Shown here: piece by piece, positions 33,487 through 45,324 of the stretch
How the letters are laid out: each line of letters opens with the position of its first letter
Position numbering within the stretch: position 1 is the stretch's first letter
NCBI GenBank assembly: GCA_947034885.2
Contig: OX344756.2
Location: forward strand, 20,133,489 to 20,197,488
Length of the DNA stretch: 64,000 nucleotides
DNA from: Thuidium tamariscinum
Taxonomy: Eukaryota > Streptophyta > Bryopsida > Hypnales > Thuidiaceae
Reading direction: 5' to 3'
Notes under the pieces: generated by a model
What the model saw: only the letters and a program-made list of their open reading frames with translations
Database searches by the model: none
What the model was told of the DNA's origin: nothing
Made by a program: the position numbers and the translations under genes

Positions 33487-36400
33487 TACAAAAGGTGATA
33501 GTGTGGATGTTCCTTACATACAATATGTGGCCTTGCAAATGAATTACAATTAATAATCACATATTCAAAATTTTTGATTGAAGGCCATAGGAATTAAATG
33601 AAATAAAATGATATGATATGATTTTTTTTAAACTTTGATTTAGTTAGATACTTAGATTGATTGGGTTTTTCACCAAGCATTGAGTGTTAGAAATGCAAGG
33701 TCAGGAAGACTTTTTTTCCTATGTAATGTAACAATCTTTGAATGCCTTTATAATAGGATGAACGTTGGATTTTTTTGATCAACTTGTATTTAACCTTATA
33801 AATGCTAAAATATTAATGAAAAATATGAAATGTGATATATTGTTACTTATAAAATACAAACTATCATTCTAATTGATTGACTTTGCATTGAATAGCATGA
33901 ATCATTTGTTTTTCAATTGATTACCATTATATTCATCATATACAGACTACATGGCCACAAAGGGTTTAGAGGCCCTTGTAGAATAAAAAATAGGACATTT
34001 AAAAGTTTCTAATACTTCTTGAATATGAAATGTCCAAGCTACAAAAATCCAATGTTTGTCAAACTTTGAAGTTGAACAAAACCTAACGAAGTTGCTATTT
34101 TCAATACATTATATTTCTGAAAATTTCTTTTTGAAGTCAACTTTTAGCTTCAATTAAATAAATTTGGAAAAGATTGATTATGATTTTTCTATTCAAGATA
34201 CCTTACAAGGGGGTCCACTGCAATCAGGGTCTTTTACAATGTTTAGAGCTATTAGACATGAGTTATCAATAAAATACAAACATACAATTCATCGTGTAGG
34301 AAAAATCCTATTAGAAATCGATTTGAGAATACAGAAGAATACATTCCTAAGAAACAAAAATAGATTAGAATGATGTATATAGGGCCTCTGCATTGCATTT
34401 ATTTTGGCAACCAATTTGAGATTTGAGATTTCACATTTGAAAAGAGAATTAGAACCCTTCAAATTGTTTTTGCTACTTTTATAAAATCAAATATTATAAT
34501 CTTTTAATCCATAAGTGATATTGTTTTTCCGAAGTTCTCTGTAACATGTGTGCTTTAAATTTATTTGGTTATATCTTCCAAAAAATGGATAAATTATATC
34601 AATTTGTTTACTACTCATTATAGTTTTAAAATCTTTGTAGATGTTCAACAAAAGCTTTCATTAGGAATTCAAGGATTTTTTTACCCACTTAGGAGGTAAT
34701 CAAATATTTTTGAAGCAATGAATGACAAAGCTAAAAAAATGTGGTGTTTCAAAAAATTGGAGGAATAATCTAACCTTATAATATTGCTTTTTTTATAATT
34801 TATAATTTTCAAATATTTATTTTTCCAAATTCACTTGAAGCATAAAAAATTTTGATATTAAAAATGATAGATTGTGATTTTTCATTGAACATTCTCTGTA
34901 ATTGTGTCATTGCTTTCTTGACTTTCTAGTTTCTATAGGTACCTTTGTGGGAATGTGGGGCTCTATTGAATGAGCGTGAAATACACAATATTTTTGAAAA
35001 AAAATCCAAATTATGTTAGCTTATTTGAAAATCCAAATTTTGTTAGAATAATAAAATCTACATATGTAAAATTTGTACATGGAAATAGATAGTAGATGAC
35101 TACATGTAGAGGTTCTCCAAATAAAAAAGATAAAATTGCTTATGATTAGTAGTACCTCGATAACGTGTCCATGTAACAATTGTATTATGAAATTTCATTT
35201 ACATCTCATCTATTAAAAAATAAATAAATAAATTCATTATCAATAAAAAAAGAAAAGCCAAATAATGAATGTGGAGCCTTTTAGGAAAAGGTGACTCTAA
35301 ATTGTAAAGAAATTGAATGTCAATTTCAAAATTGGGGAAGAATTCCAATAATGGAGAACACATACAGTTGCTTGTTGATTTGATGTCATTGATGACCAAT
35401 GTACCAAAGAAAAAATTGTATTGTACATGATACAATAGTGTAATAATTGTTTCTATCTCCAAAGTGTTTGTATAGGACAATTGTTTTTTGTATAGTGATG
35501 AATTATAGATCAATTTAATAATACAAAATAGTCTAGAAGATAGTAAATTCATTTTGATTCTTAAATAGTTCTAAGCAAGTATTAAATGAGACACATGTGT
35601 TTAAATATCCAATTATTAAATATTTAAAACAATACATTACTTGAACTTTATCCTCAAATTTGAAGAAGTCGTAACAAATCTATCACTTCAGTAGCTGGAT
35701 TGACCCTTAATGAAATAAGAAATAATTTGTTTTGTATGAGATTGTTGGAAATTCGTTTAAATAAATTGTAGAGTGTATTTTGAGAATATTGGAATTGATT
35801 GATGTTAGGCATGTTAGGCACTTTAACCCCAAATATTTTGGAGACTAAATTCTTAGATTTCTCAAGTAAAAAGAAGATTCAAAGAGTTTGACAGGCTTTT
35901 GGAATTTTAACACCTCCACAATAAAACATTATAATCTTTCAATCAATAAGTGATATTGTTGTGTTTTATTTTTCTAAGTAATGTTTAACATATCTTGTTT
36001 GAATTGTTATTGTAACATTGAACAAGAGTTTGATAAGGCTTATAAAAATGTTCATTTTTTCTTCAATTTAGAACAAATTCCAAGAAGATTAAAAAAAGTC
36101 TTGGTCATGTATGGTTAACCCCTATAAGACAAGGGTACACTAATTTGGAGTTTCCAAAATCTTGAAGTTAAATAAAACCTAACCAAGTTGCTATTTTTAC
36201 TGGACTACATTTTGGGAGAAAGTTTTTGAAGTATGCTTTAAGCTTATATTGAAAATAATAGACTATAATTTTTCTATCTAAGATATTCTACTAGGGTATC
36301 CATCGAAATGATACTTGCATATACTAGATCTTGGATATAAAATTACATTAGAAATTCATTTCAAAGAATAGTCCAATACATTTTATTGAGCCAAAACTTG

Positions 36401-36700
36401 ATTGGGGTTATACATTTTAGGATATTCTAGTTAAATTTTTTCCTCAAAATTTTTTAGGATTTGACTTGGGAAAAGACAATTAAAAGACTTAAACTCACTT
36501 TTACAATTTTTACACCCTCATGAGCAAACATTATAATCTTTCAATCCAAAAGTGATGATGATGTGTTGGATTTTTCTAATTGATGTCTAGTATGTCTAAT
36601 TTGAATTTGTACAATTACATTTCTCAAGAAATTGATGAAGCTCATAATGAAGTAGTCTTTTTGTTGACTTTAGCAGAAATTCCAAACAGGTCTAAGGGCC
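33487..36700. repeat. Gene-free spacer segment with eroded family-1 MITE copies
   Basis: Copies are recognisable at about 34040-34640 (AACCTAACGAAGTTGCTATTTT, TTTTTCTATTCAAGATA), 35750-36050, and 36117-36640, which begins TTAACCCCTATAAG. A 117-aa AT-rich frame at 35199-35552 (minus) has no motif and is not called. This is nested MITE debris. Confidence 0.5.
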
Positions 36701-36735
36701 TGACGCGCGGAAACCCTGGAAACCCTCCAACTCGG

Positions 36736-37060
36736 ATTTGGCATGCGCGGTCGCCCTACCTCTGGACCCGCGGTCGCCATGCTTGCGGACCCGTGGTCGC
36801 CCTCCAGACCTAGGCGAGGTCGCCTTCCAGACCCGCTGTCGCCCTCCACACCCGAGGTCGCCTTAACTTTGGACCCGCTGTCGCCCTCCAGACTTGAGGT
36901 CGCCTTACCTTTGGACCCGCTGTCGCCCCCCTGAACGCGCGGTCGCCTCACCAGTGGACCCGCGGTCGCCCCTCCAAATTCCAGAGTTTGCCCCTTCACC
37001 CGCAGTCTCGTGTGGGGCGACCACGGGTAAATGGAATGAGGCACTATATATGTTGGGGGA
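36736..37060 (+). promoter_or_regulatory. GC-rich 13-mer array and TATA box upstream of the hAT transposase
   Basis: About 12 copies of ACCCG(C/A)(G/T)GTCGCC lie at 36736-36990, spaced about 20-30 bp and separated by CTCCAGAC/CTTTGG-like linkers. A TATATA box follows at about 37045 (GCACTATATATG). The ATG at 37277 is about 230 bp downstream. This layout (array, TATA, ORF) is the best case for the arrays being promoter elements. Confidence 0.6.
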
Positions 37061-37276
37061 AGCAATAGTTTCTCATCTTGCTCTGGTGATTAGACTCTTG
37101 ACTTGAACCTTCAAAAGAAGCTTCCTGCGGACGTTTGGATTCAACGGAGGACAACTACCTTACTTTGAGAGGTTTTTAAAATCACTCAAAGTGGATAGCT
37201 TTGTCATTACATCTTTTACACTATTTACTTTATTGATCCAGTGTTTTGGCGCCAAGATCACTTTTAGATTTGCACT

Positions 37277-40200
37277 ATGGTTGGCCCTGGTGGGGGGCAG
37301 GGAGCAAGCGATACACGGAGGGCCACAAAAGATTGGGATCCTTGGCTCATACCATGTACACCTGACGATAATTCGAATTATCCTCGAAAATGTCTATTTT
37401 GTGGATGGAGCAAAGTATTTGTACGGAAGAGGGCATTTAGTCACTTTGGATATGGCGGATCGACAACATCAGAGCGTTGTCCTAAAATCCCTAGGACTGT
37501 GAAGAACAAGTTTTCAGCATGTGGTGGGGCGGTTCCTAAAGCCATGAGCTTTGAAGAAATGTATGAGGCACCATTAGTTGGTGCCCCAAGCAATGTTGAG
37601 GGTGAATCCATCATTCAAGAACTAGAGCATATAGAAGTGGGAGGCCGTGGGGATCCTATTGGCTTGAACGAAAGTCAGACTATCAGCCCTGACTCAGTGG
37701 ATTCTACTCCAGCTATGGTCAAGAGAACAAGGAGTGGCCCTTCAACTTCTCATCAAAGAAGTATGGATGAATCATTACAAGTGGGCCTTAGGCAGAAGTT
37801 GGATAGGATGTGGTCCTCTTTCTTTTACGAGGCTAACAATGCGTTCAACGTTGTGCGACACCCTGCCTTCATCAAGGCTGTGAAAGAAACTGCAGCGGCT
37901 GGATTCTTGTATCACCCACTCGCAATGAACGCAATCCGTACAAAAATGATTGATGTGAAGAAGGTAGCGGTGAAGAAAGTAGTCACTGAGCGGACAAAAC
38001 ATTCTATTGCCCAATATGGTGCAACTATTTGTACAGATGGATGGTCAGATACCAATAAACGTCCATTGATGAATATGATGCTTGTTTGTCCAGCCGGGGA
38101 TACTTTTTTGGGATCAGTGGACAGTACGGGGCATAAAAAGGACCTAGGGTATACGGTTGAGATGTTGACAAAATACGTAGAAGAGGTCGGTCCAGCCAAC
38201 ATTGTCCAAATGTGCACAGATAATGCCCCAGTAATGACGGGAGCTATGACAAGCTTGGAAGAGAAGTACCCTCACATGTATAAACAAGGATGTGCAGCTC
38301 ACATTCTAGATTTACTTTTGGAGGATTGGGGAAAGGATCAAAGAGTGAAGGATTTGGTCAAGGACTGTAGGGAAATGGTAAAGTTCGTTCAAAAATACCA
38401 CTTCACACTAGCTCTATTTCGGAAATGGTCACCGAAGAAGGTATTGAGACTTCCAGGAGCAACACGCTTTGCTACCAATTTTCTCATGATAGACCGATTA
38501 GTGGAATGCAAGCAAGCTTTGCACATGGTGATTGCAGACGAGGGGTATATGGCATTCGAGTTCAGTTTGAATGTCAGACAAAATGGAGGTATAATGATGC
38601 GCAGAGCAAAAGATGTTCGACTGAACATTCATTCGGAAGGGTTTTGGATAAGATGCGAGAATTTCTTGCACATGGTAGAGCCCGTGCTCATTGCTCTACG
38701 ACACTTTGATGGAAAAATCCCAGCAATGCCAAAAGCTTGGATAATCATGAAAGACTTGAAAAAGCATGTATATTCTCTTAGGGAGCCTCCTTTTCTTTTG
38801 ACATCGAACGTTGCAACGCGCTACGAGAAGAAGTTTGATGCTCGTTGGAAGTTAATGCTAACAAACCTCCACTATGTTGGTGCCCTATTGAATCCATTTT
38901 TGGTGGATGTAGCAGACATTCAAGATGATGGCATTGCCAAGCGAGCTTTAAATCGAGTCATTCGAAAATTGGCCCCTACATTAGGAGTGTCAGTGCTGGA
39001 GGCAATGCAGGAGTTGACGCAATTTGAGGAAAAGACAAGTCCATTCAACCCTTTAGAAGAGGCTCCTGATATTACTCAATGCAACTTATTGCCTCATCAA
39101 TGGTGGAATCGAGTAGGTGGTAATGCTCTTCCGAAGATTGCAAAGAGAATTCTAGGCTTGACGTGCTCAACATCTTCATGCGAAAGGAATTGGAGCATGT
39201 ATTCGTTTGTGCACAGCAAAGTGCGGAACCGCCTAACCACATCCAAGGCAGAAGATTTGGTCTATATCTACACCAACAGTAAATTGGAACGTGAAAAACG
39301 TGGACACAACCCTGCCCTCTTTTATGAGAAGTATCTTGATGGAGGAGATAGTGAGGAAGAGGACGATGAGCCCTTGCATTCTGCATCAGATGAAGAGATT
39401 GGTTTTGATTATTATGAAGCCAATGTAATCCGTAGAGAAGAAGAGGATCGCTTGCATAATAATCCTTGGAATGCAATGATCCCCCCACAACCGAGTTCGC
39501 CTGAATACCCTACTCAAGAAACATATGCGGGTGGCGATGATCGGAACAATTCCATTGATGAAGAACTTTTTCGTTCTCCAGAGGCTGACCGTGCCCATGT
39601 GTGGAATGGAGTGTGGTCACCAAATTCACCATCAAATGTGGGGGAAATTCCTATTGATAACAACGAAAACGTGGCTCATCCAATGCCACCATCACATTCT
39701 CAAGAGAGATCTCCAGTACCAACACGTATTCCTTTGAGTGATTCAAGGAATCCTTTGAATGTTGGACAAGCTAGCGTAGGAAGTGAACAAGAAGAAGAAG
39801 AAGCTCCCGTCCAGCAGGGAGATGTCACGGGGATTCCAATTTCCAAAACGATGAATCCATCAACCACCCAAACTACAATAGCTTTGGAATATGATTCAGA
39901 TGCGCCATTGAACAGTGTCATATATCGCAATCCTTGCAGGAACTCAACTCTAGCTACAGTGAGAAGGTCGGTTCCAAGTCCTTCAAGAAGGGTGCCTCCA
40001 ATACCATCCACTACGGAAGTAGTACCACAATCTGCTCCACAACCTACCCAAGTGACATCAATGTCACTCCCCGGACAATCATCATTGGAAGCGCATACAC
40101 GAAATACCGGAGGGAAAAGACGGCGTATTAGAAGGGTTGATGAAAGGACACAAGGGAATCCAAAACATACTAACCATGTTGTTCACAAATATAACATGGC

Positions 40201-40516
40201 GGTGGAGGGCTCTACGCAAAGAGTTGGGCAATCAAGTACTGGAGGTCGGCTTCCTTTATCTATTATTGATGGCACTACAGATGCAACGAGGCCTACAAAA
40301 CAGTTAGTACGAGTTGAAAAGGTAGGAGGTATAGATGTTCAGGTGCGAAATTTGCACTCAGAGGTAGAACGTGAAATACAAGCTGAGCCAATATTGAGAG
40401 AGGATGACGAGAATGAAAGCTCGGATGGCAATAGAGGCAGTGGCGAGTCAAATGGAGAAACAGACCCTAATGTCGATGAAGTTGAGGGTGATTCGGATTT
40501 TTCACCAAGTGATTAA
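37277..40516 (+). CDS. Intact hAT-superfamily transposase (1079 aa, long acidic tail)
   Basis: Single uninterrupted ORF. Residues 36-72 form a BED-type zinc finger (C39, C42, H56, C68). The DUF659/RNase H-like core begins at about 245 with ICTDGWSD (D254). CTDNAPV follows (D315), then CAAHILDLLLEDWGK. The C-terminal dimerisation region has LPHQWWNRVGG and TSSCERNWSMYS (E636 is the candidate third acid), followed by KVRNRLTTSKAEDLVYIY. These are the hallmarks of plant hAT transposases, which cut DNA by a DDE mechanism with hairpin formation on the flank. hAT proteins usually end soon after this region. Here about 400 extra residues follow: acidic, Ser/Pro-rich, with a KRRRIRR basic motif and a final Asp/Ser-rich stretch. 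No matching terminal inverted repeats were found by eye, so the element it belongs to is not delimited. Confidence 0.9.
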   Translation: MVGPGGGQGASDTRRATKDWDPWLIPCTPDDNSNYPRKCLFCGWSKVFVRKRAFSHFGYGGSTTSERCPKIPRTVKNKFSACGGAVPKAMSFEEMYEAPLVGAPSNVEGESIIQELEHIEVGGRGDPIGLNESQTISPDSVDSTPAMVKRTRSGPSTSHQRSMDESLQVGLRQKLDRMWSSFFYEANNAFNVVRHPAFIKAVKETAAAGFLYHPLAMNAIRTKMIDVKKVAVKKVVTERTKHSIAQYGATICTDGWSDTNKRPLMNMMLVCPAGDTFLGSVDSTGHKKDLGYTVEMLTKYVEEVGPANIVQMCTDNAPVMTGAMTSLEEKYPHMYKQGCAAHILDLLLEDWGKDQRVKDLVKDCREMVKFVQKYHFTLALFRKWSPKKVLRLPGATRFATNFLMIDRLVECKQALHMVIADEGYMAFEFSLNVRQNGGIMMRRAKDVRLNIHSEGFWIRCENFLHMVEPVLIALRHFDGKIPAMPKAWIIMKDLKKHVYSLREPPFLLTSNVATRYEKKFDARWKLMLTNLHYVGALLNPFLVDVADIQDDGIAKRALNRVIRKLAPTLGVSVLEAMQELTQFEEKTSPFNPLEEAPDITQCNLLPHQWWNRVGGNALPKIAKRILGLTCSTSSCERNWSMYSFVHSKVRNRLTTSKAEDLVYIYTNSKLEREKRGHNPALFYEKYLDGGDSEEEDDEPLHSASDEEIGFDYYEANVIRREEEDRLHNNPWNAMIPPQPSSPEYPTQETYAGGDDRNNSIDEELFRSPEADRAHVWNGVWSPNSPSNVGEIPIDNNENVAHPMPPSHSQERSPVPTRIPLSDSRNPLNVGQASVGSEQEEEEAPVQQGDVTGIPISKTMNPSTTQTTIALEYDSDAPLNSVIYRNPCRNSTLATVRRSVPSPSRRVPPIPSTTEVVPQSAPQPTQVTSMSLPGQSSLEAHTRNTGGKRRRIRRVDERTQGNPKHTNHVVHKYNMAVEGSTQRVGQSSTGGRLPLSIIDGTTDATRPTKQLVRVEKVGGIDVQVRNLHSEVEREIQAEPILREDDENESSDGNRGSGESNGETDPNVDEVEGDSDFSPSD

Positions 40517-41070
40517 ATGTGCAAGTAGCAGTCTTGAAAAAAAAAAGTATTATAAAGATATTCGACAAATGTTTGTATTGAAGATTAGAAGTAGAAGTTT
40601 ATAGGCTAGTACCTTATGTGTGAGCATTTTGTAGTGCTTCATTAGATAATTATACATGTTATAGCGAGACTCACATAAATCCATATTATTATTTGTATTC
40701 GAAAGTAATTAGTTGATGGTAGTAGGCAATTTCAAAATAGCAACGCAGACAAATCTTTTTTTGTAGACTCTTCGAAGTATAATGATAATACATAAGTTAT
40801 GAGTTTATTATCACTATTTTGATTTTGAGTACTACTGATTTGTATTGCATTAATGTAAAGTCCTTAGACATCCATTTTTGAATTGGAGAAGAAGAAATGA
40901 GCTACAAAATTCTCATCCTTCATTGTTCAAAATTATGTAGTAGGGAACTCATTATGATTTTGTAGCACTTCTGATGGTTTCGAACGGGGTTTAGAAGTAC
41001 ATAAGTGTAAATCCTTGAGAATCATTTGGGATCTTTTAAATCAAGAGTGGATTAATAGATAGGGCCAATT
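40517..41070. other. 3' flank of the transposase gene
   Basis: AT-rich DNA without ORFs. Possible polyadenylation-like AT stretches occur but none is decisive. TTTTGTAGTG at 40627-40636 resembles a CACTA end but has no partner. Confidence 0.3.
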
Positions 41071-41079
41071 AATCTCTAC

Positions 41080-41988
41080 CCACTCAAACGCCATTTTTTA
41101 GCAACCTGGCAATTTTGGGCTATTCACTATGAATGGAGATTTTATTATATTCTTTCGAAATTTTCAAACAATATGTGTCCAATGAGTAGCTTTGAGGCCC
41201 AACAATGTTCATAGCTTTTGACAACATGTTTTAAAAGTTATGGCATAATATGTCACTTCCTTAATTCATTTAATTGGTGGGTAGTACGGGTAGAAACAAA
41301 ATATTCTTTGAAAATAATTTTTATAAGAAGTAAAACATTGATATTGGTTTATTAGATTTCTACCTAAGTGCAAAGCTTTGAATCATTTGATTTTGATCAA
41401 TGAGTCAAAAGTTATGTCGAGTTTTAGTTAGGAGTATTTTGTGACTAGTTATAGAATCTCTACACTACAAAAGAAGCAGTTCTTGATCCTTTATTAAATT
41501 TAGTTTTTTACATTTGGAATAATAAAGAAATAGTAGGTGTAGATTATTTATTATAATATTTTAACCATTGGGATTGGCATTTTCCAATTCTATGAATCAA
41601 CTGTTCACAATTTGGTATTTTAGCTCTTTTCTACTTCTTTCTAGTTATTATAATCTTTTATACGTTGTACAATTCTAAATGATTTGAAATTTCTTGAGCA
41701 CGTAGCCAACTTGCCTTTAAGGATGAATTCAAAGGGTATCAAGCAATTTGAACTTTTTTTTCATACAAGTGTAACCTTGTGAAGTGTAGCTGCCAGTATT
41801 TTAGCATTGTTAAGAAAAAAAATTTGTAACTTGAAATGAAAATATGTTGCAATCTGTATGGTGGAAAATTCTGAAAGTTTTTCTATATCTTTTCAAACAA
41901 GATTACTATAAGATCCTACGGTTGCATGTGTAAAAAAATGTTTTTTCCCCTAAGTCTTGGTGCATGAAGTAGAAATCTCATTGCCACC
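41080..41988. repeat. Diverged third copy of MITE family 2, cut by a GC array
   Basis: Words matching 29161-30075 appear in order: AAGCTTTGAATCA, AAAAGTTATG, AAGATCCTACGGTT, then the ATGAAGTAGAAAT counterpart. It ends abruptly at about 41988, where the 13-mer array begins, so its right terminus is missing. Confidence 0.5.
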
Positions 41989-41991
41989 CTA

Positions 41992-42260
41992 AACCCGCAG
42001 TCGCCCCTCACCCGAGTTCGCAGTCCTCTAGGACCCGCGGTCGCCCACTGGAACCCACACCCGAGGTCGCCCACTAGAACCCGCACCCGAGGTCGCCCAC
42101 TAGAACCCGCACCCGACGTCGCCCACGGGAACCCGCACCCGAGGTTGCCCACTGGAACCCGCACCCGAGGTCGCCCACGGGAACCCGCACCCGAGGTTGC
42201 CCTAAAGCCGCAATCGCCCTGCATTTGGTACCCGCGGTCGCCCTCTCTTCACCTGCAGGC
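41992..42260 (+). promoter_or_regulatory. GC-rich 13-mer array at the right end of the spacer
   Basis: About 11 copies of ACCCGmRGTCGCC, the most regular of the arrays: GGAACCCGCACCCGAGGTCG units repeat every 26-28 bp at about 42050-42205. Orientation is plus, as elsewhere. No ORF follows before the right arm begins at 42452. If the right arm is a later insertion, this array may have lost its gene. Confidence 0.55.
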
Positions 42261-42451
42261 GCCTTAAACCCTTTCCACGTCATTGTCCAAAGCCTGCCAC
42301 GTATGCCAAATCCATTTACCATAGGGTAAATTTTTTTTACCTTACTCGACGGGCTGCGACGGGGTAGCGACATGTTGTCACCTACAACACGCGACGTCAG
42401 ACGTCCTACACGACACCAAAACCCAAAAATATGTCCGACAAGAAAACCCTG
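42261..42451. other. GC-rich spacer end abutting the right arm
   Basis: Contains several GACGTC/GTCGC words. The complement of the last bases starts CAGGGTTTTC, a CAGGG end of hAT type, exactly at the breakpoint. No partner end was found on the left side, so this may be coincidence. Confidence 0.3.
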
Positions 42452-42909
42452 CAATGGTGAGATTGTTCTAGAAAGTAAACATAACCTTTTCCAAATTTTT
42501 ATTTTTTTAAATTGTAAAAATTGCATTCTAAAATGAATCCTATAAGTTATTTTTTCAAGAAATTGTTTAGATTGCCCGAAAAACAAGATTGTCCATAACT
42601 TTCTCATTATAAGTCCAAATAGAGTGAATCAAAGCTTCACATGTAGGCAAAAATATGTTATTTTAGAGAAAAAAAATTTAAAATTAAATTTTGACTTTTT
42701 GCAAAAAGAAATTTCTGCCCGCCGAATGAAAATTTGGGCTTTTTGTGGTATAACTTTTGCTCCCGGTCACCAATTGAAATAAAAATTACATTCCCATGAA
42801 GGTACTTAATTTTCCTATCTTTTGAGAAAGTTTCAAAAAGATTCATTAAAAATTGAGGTCTACGGAACCTACCCAAACTCCAAATTGTCCCCCGAGGGGA
42901 CAATGGTTT
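42452..42909. repeat. Truncated family-2 MITE at the inner edge of the right arm
   Basis: Complement of 29161-29618. The remainder present on the left (29619-30075) is missing, which fixes the inner copying endpoint. Confidence 0.8.
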
Positions 42910-45324
42910 AAATTATCCATTCTTTACTACAAGTCATCCAACAAATTAAAAATAGACATGTCTTAGACCAACTAGGAAAAACATAATACACGATATCTCT
43001 TATAGATTGATAGATTTAAATGTTTCATGATAGAAGCATTCAAATTGCCAAATGAACTTCTCTTCTTTTCATCATGTTTTCCTAGGTCTAATCTAAAGAA
43101 GTAGTTAGTGGAAAAAAAAGGCAGAGGGTTTCATATACATAATTCTAATCAATTTTTGCCTTCTCCGAATCTTCTATGTACAAATTATAGAAAAGAAATT
43201 TTCAGTTCATTTTTCCTTAAGCCTTTAATGTAATTACAAGTCATCTCCGTGATACCTACTTAAGGACTTAAAAAAGGCAAGATTGCAATAGACATCTTTA
43301 CAGTAAATCTTCAACCCAAAAAACATAACCAATCATTTCCAGATCGGTATTGTGATGCTTAAACTAGACATCCTTTCGTAATTTTCTCATCAATATGAAC
43401 TAGTAAAAATAGGAATTTCAATCAAATCTATTTTGCATTGCAATTGAGGAAAAATCAAATTTATGTGCCTCCGAATTCTACGGGTTAAAAGAATGAGAAA
43501 CACATTCATGCCGCATTCCCTCCCCTAATTAGTCTCCATGTAAATAAAAATCATGCCATGATGTTGTGGAGGGAAACATGAGAATATATCCTTACCAACT
43601 GTTTGGGACCCCTTCACTAACGATGTTGGTCATTTATGTTGTGCTTAGTTGGATGGAATGTAAAATCAATATTACTAATATATTCTTAACAATAAAATTT
43701 GAGAAATCCATATCAAATATAAATCTTGGTTCCAAAATCTAAAATTTCAAGAGTAGAAGCAAATTATAGTGTAGAAAATTACAAGGTAAATTAACTTTTG
43801 TACCACTCTATATTTTGAAAAGTGCTTGTACATATTCAAATTCAAACTTCACTAATCTAAGGAGATCTTCTATATTTTAGGGAATAGTAGAAACTAAATT
43901 TCATAAGCTTCATTTATTGGTTTTTGTCAAAATCAAAAGAAAGTTTTCAAATTGTCAAAATCAAGTTCCAAGAGAAAAAGAATTAAAAGTAATGAAATGC
44001 ATTAGACAATGTACCATTTCAAGGGTTCAAAACAATCCCATATAAACTTATTTATTTTTAAATGTCTTGAACTCAAATGAATAGTGTGGCTATAGCGCTC
44101 GTCAATGAAGTTACATTGAAAATATTGTGTGAAGATCATCCATTCTTCAATATTTACAAAGTTCAGTTGATCATTTGAAGGACAAAAAATGTCCTCAACA
44201 TCTCTGAAGGATTAAAATCTATTCAATACATGTAATATTTCTCATTCATACAAGTTTATAATAGGATCTTTTCAAATTTGCAACCATGTAAAGAAGTGAG
44301 GAGTTCTTCATTCTTTCTTCTTACAAGTATCTTTCTTTTAACCAATAGCAAAAAATAATCTTTACTAAGATCATGAAGTTCTTTTACATCTATGGTCATG
44401 GATGAATGTTTGAAAATGGATGCAAATCCACCTTTTCATCTAAAGTACATAAATTTATCTCAAGTAGAGCCTTCATGCTTGGAAATTTGATAACAATGAA
44501 CGTAATTCATCCCTTGGGAAATAGTTAAATTTATCATGAAAGATTATCTTTCAAAAAATATATTTTATTTTCTAGAAAAAGTGAGTACAAATGTACAATT
44601 AATCACTATAATTTCATAACTATACTTTACTAAAATCTTACTAAATGTCATCTTTGGAAACAAAGTGTAGTTTAAGTCTAAAATTCGATTTAGTCACCTA
44701 CCTAACTATAAGATCTCAAAGTAGATAGTATAGAAATGTGTAAATGAAAATTGTAAACTTTGAGGTTAGCCAAGGTAAATTTTTTAAAGATTTGAGGTTT
44801 AATTCCTAAAGGGATCAAGGGTTCATTCAAATCTTGAAAATTATAATGATATACTATAAAATGAAATATAGGATAACAATTTAATCACATAATTCAATCA
44901 AAAGTGATTATACATTATCTACATAATATATCCCTATAGTTAGATAATTGGTACACTATCACTATGACAGTATGACTTATTTTTCAATTAAATTTGAACC
45001 TTTAAAATCACTGTAAAATAAAGTACAAATAGAATAATTGTAACTATCTTCTTACAAGAATTTTCTTTACGTTCAATATAGTATGTTTAGATTGTAATTA
45101 TTATTTATGATTTTTATTTTACTTATTTATTCACATCGTTTTGGAATGGTAATTTCTTGAATTCAAAAGTTTGTTCAGAATTTCAAACATACTTTATTTT
45201 CTTAAGTACAGAAGATTTGCAAGAGTATTTATGGAAATCTAAATTAAAAAAATGAAATAAAAACAACACAATAATCTACAAGTGTTCTGATGTCTGCAGA
45301 AATGAAGAATTGTGTGTTTTTTAA

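Noticed and set aside
35199..35552. 117-aa AT-rich minus-strand ORF
   Set aside because: Low-complexity Ile/Leu/Phe composition, no motif, and located in MITE debris; a chance ORF.
36736..36990. GC array considered as a CRISPR-like array
   Set aside because: Repeats are degenerate and only 13 bp, spacers are irregular and related to one another, and the DNA is eukaryotic.
40627..41475. TTTTGTAGTG (40627-40636) and CACTACAAAAG (41463) as ends of a CACTA element holding the hAT gene
   Set aside because: They face away from each other, have no matching partners in the spacer and no shared 3-bp duplication.
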